Assembly: GCF_026745355.1 (NCBI RefSeq) | Contig: NC_079206.1 | Coordinates: 11,872,779 to 11,936,778, forward strand | Source of the DNA: Beta vulgaris subsp. vulgaris | Lineage: Eukaryota > Streptophyta > Magnoliopsida > Caryophyllales > Amaranthaceae | DNA length: 64,000 bases | Direction: 5' to 3' | In this document: positions 58,124 through 64,000 of the stretch, piece by piece | How positions within the stretch are numbered: the first letter of the stretch is position 1 | Layout: every line of letters starts with the position of its first letter | Notes under the pieces: model-generated | Seen by the model: only the letters and a program-made list of their open reading frames with translations | The model's database searches: none | What the model was told of the DNA's origin: nothing | Made by a program: the position numbers and the translations under genes

Positions 58124-58279
58124 TCTATCCATGTAATCCTGAATTAGTTTCTTTATATTTAGGACCTAGAAATGGCTCAAAGGATGCAAATGCGACTTTA
58201 GTTCAAAGGTAACTTACATTTATTTAATAATATGATAGTACATAGCTTGATATGTCAATTAGAGTCCTAAATATACCCT

Positions 58280-58699
58280 TTACATAGTTATATGATACCA
58301 TAAACAAACAAGGACCAAAATGAGTACACAAATCCAAGCCTTAACACTCATAAATCCACCCTTTTTCATTTTAAGCATCATATATTTTGATTCATTCTTC
58401 CTTGCCTTTTCATTTGTTGTCTTCATATTGTGCCTCAACAACATCACTTCCCTTATGAGCTCATGTTTCTCCTCCTTTAACCCCAAAATCACATTGTTCT
58501 GCCACTCTGTAGGCTCTTCAATATCACACCATTTGAATAACTTGCACCCCCATGTATCAGTTTCAACATCATAGTCAGGACATGCTAAAAACCTTCTATC
58601 AGGGTTGTCCCTTGTTCAGGTTCTAATTTTGGTTATAACAAACCCACAATGACATCTTTTGGGAATTGGGGCCATGGAACCATAGCTATTTTTTGACAT
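58280..58699 (-). pseudogene. GRF-type zinc-finger protein ORF with one in-frame stop
   Basis: From the ATG at 58699 the frame reads 139 codons to a stop at 58280. It has a GRF zinc finger: PKRCHCGFVITKIRT (stop TGA at 58618-58616), then TRDNPDRRFLACPDYD and WGCKLFKWCDIEEP, giving the C-x-C...C...C set. A charged helical segment follows (EEKHELIREVMLLRHNM), then a C-terminal hydrophobic helix (AWICVLILVLVCLWY), probably a membrane anchor. Small plant GRF proteins of this layout are common and often near transposons. It is convergent with the MULE transposase, like the second gene of Mutator elements. The single stop could be a decay lesion or a sequencing error. Confidence 0.7.
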
Positions 58700-59061
58700 T
58701 ATGCTGCCTAGGATTTTTTGCTAAAAATATTAAAAATTATAATTCACATTCATAAAAGGAGAAAAACAGTAACATTAGATTTCATTTTCCTTCATGCAGT
58801 TGCTTTGTACGTGATTAATTGAAGGTGATGAAGTTGATTTCCTTTGCTACCGATGAACAGTATAGGATTTTTTGGTAATTGTGGAAGAAAATATTTATGC
58901 TGCTGCTGATTTCTTGAAAGATTGGATTTTTTAGATGTTTAATTAAATCTGTTGATATGGTCCAATTTGACCTATTTTTTTAATGTGTATTTGATTTTTT
59001 TACTGTTGAAGAATTTGACTGTTTTTTTTGAATTTTAGTGTACTGAATTAACTGTCACTTT

Positions 59062-59204
59062 GTAGCTATTGCCACATCACAATTTTCTTTTATTTTTGAG
59101 GTTGATAACGGTACTTTGCAAACTTCAGTACCAAAACTAACGGATATCCATTTTAAGTAACCAAATTGAAACTTTTAAAAAGTGAATACCCAAATTGAAA
59201 CAAA
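59062..59204 (+). mobile_element. Single MULE terminal repeat related to the Pack-MULE arms
   Basis: GCCACATCACAATTTTCTTT, TATTTTTGAGG, GATAACGGTAC, TCAGTACC, AACGGATATCCATTTTAAGTA, TTGAAACTTTTAAAAAGT and CAAATTGAAAC follow the same order as the right arm of the Pack-MULE (21970-22100), in the same orientation. No mirrored partner is found upstream, but the transposase and GRF remnants lie just inside, so this is probably the right end of a decayed autonomous-type MULE. Confidence 0.75.
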
Positions 59205-59395
59205 ATGTAAAATTCAAGCTTCATAATTCACCCTAAAACATAACAAGCCTCAAACAACAAATTAAAAAACAAAAGTATCCGTGCAAGTGGTAGAAAAGCA
59301 AAAACAACCCTACAGTGAGCCCAATCACAGCATAACACTTCCAAGTAGGGTTTTTAAGATTAGGTTCAATCTTCTGCCTCCATTTCTCTGCCGCT

Positions 59396-59470
59396 TTGTC
59401 TAGGGTTTCTCTCTTTCTCTCTCTTCATCTTCTCTCTCACTCTCTCTTACTCTTTCACTATTTACTACTC
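59396..59470 (+). promoter_or_regulatory. CT-rich tract in the leader of the RGGA-like gene
   Basis: A run of TTTCTCTCTTTCTCTCTC-type sequence lies 130-200 bp before the start codon, in the position of a plant Y-patch/leader. No TATA box is evident; a pyrimidine-rich TATA-less promoter fits a housekeeping RNA-binding protein. Confidence 0.5.
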
Positions 59471-59599
59471 TTTCTATCTCAACAACCATTTTCATGGCGT
59501 TATCTGTAAACTAGGGTTTCCAATCCATTGTATCCTGGTAAATTTTTGTCCGACAAGTTAGGGTTTTTCCAAGGGTTTTCTGAAAAACAGCGAATAACA

Positions 59600-62500
59600 A
59601 TGGCAACCACTAACCCTTTCGACTTGCTCGACGACGATGCTGAGGACCCAGCCCTCCTTATTGCTGCGCAGGAGCAGAAGGTTTCCGCCGTTGTTGCCGG
59701 AGATAAGAAAACTCCGGCAGTCGCTGCTAAGCCTGCTAAACTCCCTACTAAGCCTCTTCCTCCTTCTCAAGCTGGTCACTTTCTCTCTCCGATTGTTTTT
59801 ATTGATATGAATTCATTTATTCACCTACTTTATATGAATATTGATGTTATTGATTTTTTTATATTAATTGAACTTCTATTGATAAGTGATAATAGATGAA
59901 TGCTAATATGTTTTGTTTTGTATTGGGTTAGCTGAAAATCACGTTTGGGTATTGAGATTTTCCATTGTTTGATTGATTTGCATTGATTTTTTGAAGTTCT
60001 GCTGTGTTATTGATATTTTTATATTAATTGAACATCTAGTGATAAGTGATAAAAGATGAATGCTAATATGTTTTGTTTTGTATTGGGTTAGCTGAAAATC
60101 ACGTTGGGGTATTGAGATTTTCCATTGTTTGATTGATTTGCATTGATTTTTTGAAGTTCTGCTGTGTTTTTCATTGGCAAATGAATGTTAATATGCTGGT
60201 TCATGCTTTTTTTTTTGTTCTGCTGAGATTTAGTGTGTTTATTGGAAGTTACTTGAGGATGGGGATTGGAATGAATGTCCCACGTGGGTTTTCATATGTT
60301 CGATTTTTTTTTATTAAAATTTGGCCAAAGTTTGTTTCTTTCATTTGTGAGATTGTGTGTTAGCACCTTTAAGAGATAAGGAATCAGAATGTGAAAGTTG
60401 ATATTCGCTTAATTTGTGTGATGGTTTACTCCTTTTGAGGTGGGAATATGTTTTTAATAGGACCTTTTCCTGCACATTAATGGTTTGGAATAAGTTTGCA
60501 AATAGCAGTATCTTACTCCTCTACTTTGGTTGGCATTATGCGTTGGGCTGATCATTGTGTAATTTTGCATTTTGCATTATGTTTAAGACTGGATTTCCTT
60601 TGACCCTGCATGACCAGTTTGCTTCCTGTTGAGCTTTAATCCTTGGTGCTCTTCCATCTAAAAGATAGTTAATGTGACCATTTTGGGACATGCTGTTTGA
60701 AGTTCGATTGTTAGTTTGTAGAATTACATCATTACTGTTTTATGATGTTAAGTGAGTCAGATGTCTTCTTACAATCTCCACAAGTTTTCTCTTTCATAAG
60801 AATCATATCATCAATGCATGGACCATGAGTAACCTGTAAGTTCAATAAGGTTTGTCAAGTTCCATCTGTGATGTGGCTTTTCTTTTGTTATGTATGGTTC
60901 TAGAAGAGGTACTCATGCTGTCCTATACAATTGTTGCAAAGTGAAGTTGTGATTTGCAGTTTCAAATGGGGAATTGAATTATTGCCATTTTTATAGTCTG
61001 ATATATCTTTGGGCTAAGTAGAGTGGATGCTGGAATGTAGTACTCTTGTTACTATGATGTATGGTAATGATTCTCATGTCGTAGTTCCATTTGCCATTGA
61101 TACTTGGTTGGAGTGTAAACGTGTCTATAACATTTTCCATGTTGGAGGACCTGAATTTATCAGATTCTAGAGATGGCCACTTTTCTCTAGTTATTTGGTA
61201 CAGCTTTAATAATTTGCTAGGCCTGCAATATCCCGTCTTCTCTCCCTGTCATTCTATTGTGGATACTGATTGGTCCATGTTGATTGTTTGCAGTGAGAGA
61301 GGCAAGGAATGATGGTGGTCGTGGTGGAGGTGGCCGCGGGGGCCGTGGTTATGGGCGGGGACGTGGTCCAGGTGGACCTAATAGAGATTCAACAAATAAT
61401 GATGAAATATATCCCAACGAGAATGGGGGTTCTATGGGATATAGGGAGGACAGAGATAAGCCATCTGAAAGACGTGGAGGATATGGCGGTCCTCGTGGTG
61501 GTTATCGTGGAGGACGACGTGGAGGTTATGATAATGGAGAAGCTGCTGAAGGAGAACGTCCTAGGAGGATGTATGAACGCCGTAGTGGCACTGGACGAGG
61601 GTGAGTTTTTACAGTATTATCAATAAGAACGTTGTCTATGTGCTGTAATTTGTAAGTGATAGATTCATAGTTGTGTGATATGGCATTTGATTCTTTTGAG
61701 CAGAGGTGAGATTAAACGTGAGGGTTCTGGTCGTGGAAACTGGGGATCTCCTACTGATGAGATAGCTCCGTAAGCATCTATTTACTCTAGATATAAAAGT
61801 TAACATAGCTTTATTTGGATGCATGCTAATGTAAGAACTCTTTTAGGGAGACTGAAGAACCTGTTGTGGAAAATGAAGCAGCTGTTGCAGCTGATAAGCC
61901 AGCAGGAGAGGGAGAAAATGTTGATGCTGAAAAGGAGAGTCAAGAGAAGGAAGTTGTAGAAGCAGAGCCTGAAGAAAAGGTATTTTATATCATTATTGTC
62001 ATTGCAGGTTTCTGTGAACATTGAAATGCTTGAATAACAATATACTATTTCAAATTTTCGACTGATATGTATCCATGTAGTCATTTAAATTTACGCATGC
62101 CTATCTCATGTCGACCAAAGAAGGCTGTTTATTCCAACTCTTATGATATGGCTGTGTAGATGTCAAATTCCTGACACTTGATAGTTCAGATGATGGGGGA
62201 CGTTGTTCATTGAAATGTGCTAGAAATTTTAACATGGTATGGAGGGAAATCGCAAGCAATGTGAAGTTGTGACTTTGATCCTTGTCTATATACTATAATC
62301 TTGTTCATCTACTTTTCAATAAATGCTCTTCTACGATATATTTCCGTGATTATCTTTATCTGGTACTTTAATATTTATGCGGGGAATATGTACATTGCAT
62401 CAGGAAATGACTCTTGAGGAGTATGAGAAGGTATTGGAGGAGAAGAGGAAGGCCTTGCTATCATTGAAAGGGGAGGAAAGAAAGGTGGATTTGGACAAGG

Positions 62501-63470
62501 AGTTTGAATCTATGCAGCTGGTTTCAAAGAAGAAGAACGATGATGAGGTTTTCATAAAGCTGGTAAGATTGTTTTTCTCTTTCTTTGCTCTTTTTGGTTA
62601 AGTGTAGAGGGGGGCAGCTAGGAGCCCCCTGTAGCAATATTTTGTCTAAGCCACAGTTTCAAAGCCTCTCACTGATAATCACTTATGTGATCCTTATTGT
62701 GTTTGTTTGTCCATGTACTTCATGTTTTACCTTAGCTGATGTCTATTTTCTTGTCAGGGTTCTGATAAGGACAAGAGAAAGGAGGCTGCAGAAAGAGAAG
62801 AAAGGTCCAAGAAGGTATATGCTTGATTTGATTTTGAAGTTGTCTTTTAAATAAGACGTATAACTCAGCATACATAAAACATGTTTTCTCATACACGATT
62901 ACAATCTTTTGTTTTGTTGTTTTATTGTCAATTTTCCTAGCATGTTTTCTTGCTGCTATCCAATTTCTGATACTTGGTTATGAGGTTGCTGTAGTTAGTC
63001 GAACCCTACTGCAAGTCCCCAATGGTTTATGGTGATTTATGACATCTTTTGATGTTGGTTTGCAGATTGAATTTTTCCACCATACTAGGGGTTTTCATTT
63101 AATTTCCCTGTGACTAATTGTATAGGAACTTCTATTATGGTATTTAAATCATTGAAGTAGTGATGAGATAAGTAATTGAAATGAAAAAAGAACTGAAGGG
63201 TGATGGATGTTGAAGTTTTGTGATTACTGCTTAGTTCATTGATCAAGCTTCTTGATGTTACATTGAATATGTTTCATTTTGTTTTTGTTAATCCAGTCTG
63301 TGAGCATCAATGAATTTCTTAAGCCTGCCGAGGGTGACGGATACCACAGGCGTGGAAGAGGAAGAGGCCGTGGTGGTAGGGGAGGCTATGGTGGAGGATA
63401 CGGCATGAACAATGCATCTGCTCCTTCTATTGAGGATCCCAATCAATTCCCATCTTTGGGTGCGAACTGA
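59600..63470 (+). CDS. RGGA-like: RGG-repeat nuclear RNA-binding protein, RGGA-like (7 exons, 356 aa)
   Basis: A Stm1/HABP4-SERBP1 type RNA-binding protein; Arabidopsis RGGA binds RNA and is linked to salt and drought responses, and SERBP1/Stm1 relatives bind idle ribosomes. Predicted coding exons: 59600-59774, 61294-61600, 61704-61769, 61847-61979, 62404-62562, 62758-62814, 63297-63470, all GT-AG with consistent phases, total 357 codons. The start is MATTNPFDLLDDDAEDP, the conserved Stm1-like N-terminus. Residues about 66-160 are RGG/RG-rich (GGRGGRGYGRGRGPGG, RRGGYGGPRGGYRGGRRGG). A conserved GRGNWGSPTDE follows, then an acidic EEPVVENEA segment, the HABP4 core MTLEEYEKVLEEKRKALLSL, and a C-terminal RGRGRGRGGRGGYGGGYG block ending in FPSLGAN. 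The frame is intact, with no unusual residue. Confidence 0.95.
59847..60166 (+). repeat. 160-bp tandem duplication in intron 1 of the RGGA-like gene
   Basis: Copy 1 (59847-60006) and copy 2 (60007-60166) align without gaps, with only about five differences by eye (for example ACTTCTATTG vs ACATCTAGTG, and CGTTTGGG vs CGTTGGGG). The duplication lies in the first intron, where plant genes often hold expression-enhancing sequence. Confidence 0.92.
60167..61293 (+). other. Remainder of the 1.5-kb first intron of the RGGA-like gene
   Basis: T-rich intron sequence bounded by G|GTCACT (59775) and TTTGCAG (61293). It has no recognised repeat or gene; the open frames at 60133-60363 and 61091-61312 are chance. 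Confidence 0.7.
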
Positions 63471-64000
63471 GTTTTTGTCCGTTTGTCTTAGTTATTTTTG
63501 GGTCTTTCTTATATTTTGAGACTTATTTATGATGTTCAGGAGCCTCATCAATTACAAAAAAAGATATTTGACAGGAATAATGTGTTTTTCCTGTTTTAAG
63601 AGTGTAAATCTTAGATGTTTCATCTTTCAATTTTTGGCTTTGTTATGTTGTGTTGTCATCGTTACAAATCGTTAGATGAGATAGGAAGATGAGTGTAACC
63701 TTGGTCTTAGTTTTGAACAATTTTTTTGGTATCTGCACCGTTACTGGTTTGTGGGTGGTGCTGCTGGAATTAGTTCCATCTTGGGAAGTTTTTTAGATGG
63801 TAAAGTAGAAAGTAGGCATTGCAGCGAAATTTGTTGGTTATCATTTTTGCATCACTTTTTGGTAATTGGCGCCTGCTACCTAGCATCTCAATCTACACGT
63901 TTGAGGAGCAACTATTGGGGCCTTGGGGGAAAAATTGGAAAGGTTGGTAGAAAGTCCTGCTGCCTAGTTTTTTCGTTTACAATCTCCCCTTATAGGTAAG
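63471..64000 (+). other. 3' UTR of the RGGA-like gene and flank
   Basis: T-rich 3' UTR-like sequence follows the stop. The small frame at 63751-63999 starts at a non-ATG codon, has no domain and shows no evidence of being a gene. Confidence 0.55.

Noticed and set aside
63751..63999. Open frame at the window edge as the start of another gene
   Set aside because: Begins at a non-ATG codon, lacks homology by eye, and lies in the 3' flank of the RGGA-like gene.

Overview
This window is plant nuclear DNA, AT-rich, with spliced genes (GT-AG introns), long introns and dense small DNA transposons. I lean towards a eudicot of the Caryophyllales/Amaranthaceae kind because of the mix of MITE families; that is an inference, not something the sequence proves. 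Three host genes are supported, all on the plus strand. (1) An intronless chloroplast-type phospholipase A1 (PLA1-I gamma / DAD1-like lipase), 14312-15943. (2) A very large gene, 35163-52294 with its promoter at about 34.2 kb, encoding a BAH + RRM protein of the ASI1/IBM2/SG1 family; I resolve ten coding exons, 979 aa. (3) A seven-exon RGG-repeat nuclear RNA-binding protein (RGGA-like, 356 aa), 59600-63470, whose 3' flank ends the window.

Layout. 1-14 kb: no host gene; a decayed LINE split by a foldback element, a MULE-like inverted-repeat element, a 400-bp hAT element with an 8-bp target duplication, and an orphan promoter-like stretch at 8.87 kb. 14-16 kb: the lipase. 16-34 kb: a transposon cluster. 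It holds a Helitron, a Stowaway-like MITE, a Harbinger element with minisatellite arms, a Pack-MULE carrying an exon piece of a U-box/USP-type kinase gene, a complete-ended but coding-dead Ty1/copia element (22242-27562) with a second Helitron inside one LTR, more MITEs and a Harbinger MITE. 34-52 kb: the ASI1-like gene, with a 7.1-kb intron 2 full of MITEs and repeat debris and a MULE-like element in intron 9. 53-59 kb: a hAT element with a tRNA-derived segment, a LINE remnant, and a decayed autonomous-type MULE (MuDR-like transposase, GRF zinc-finger ORF, terminal repeat). 59-64 kb: the RGGA-like gene.

How the parts relate. The most thought-provoking point is that the ASI1/IBM2 family is known for letting transcription run through genes that carry heterochromatic transposons in long introns, and here its own gene has that architecture. 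The Pack-MULE at 20.8-22.1 kb and the decayed transposase-bearing MULE at 57-59.2 kb share terminal-repeat sequence, so the mobilising family and its gene-capturing derivative are probably both in this window. Several insertions can be ordered in time: the copia element before its Helitron, the LINE before its foldback element, and two identical 261-bp MITEs that moved recently.
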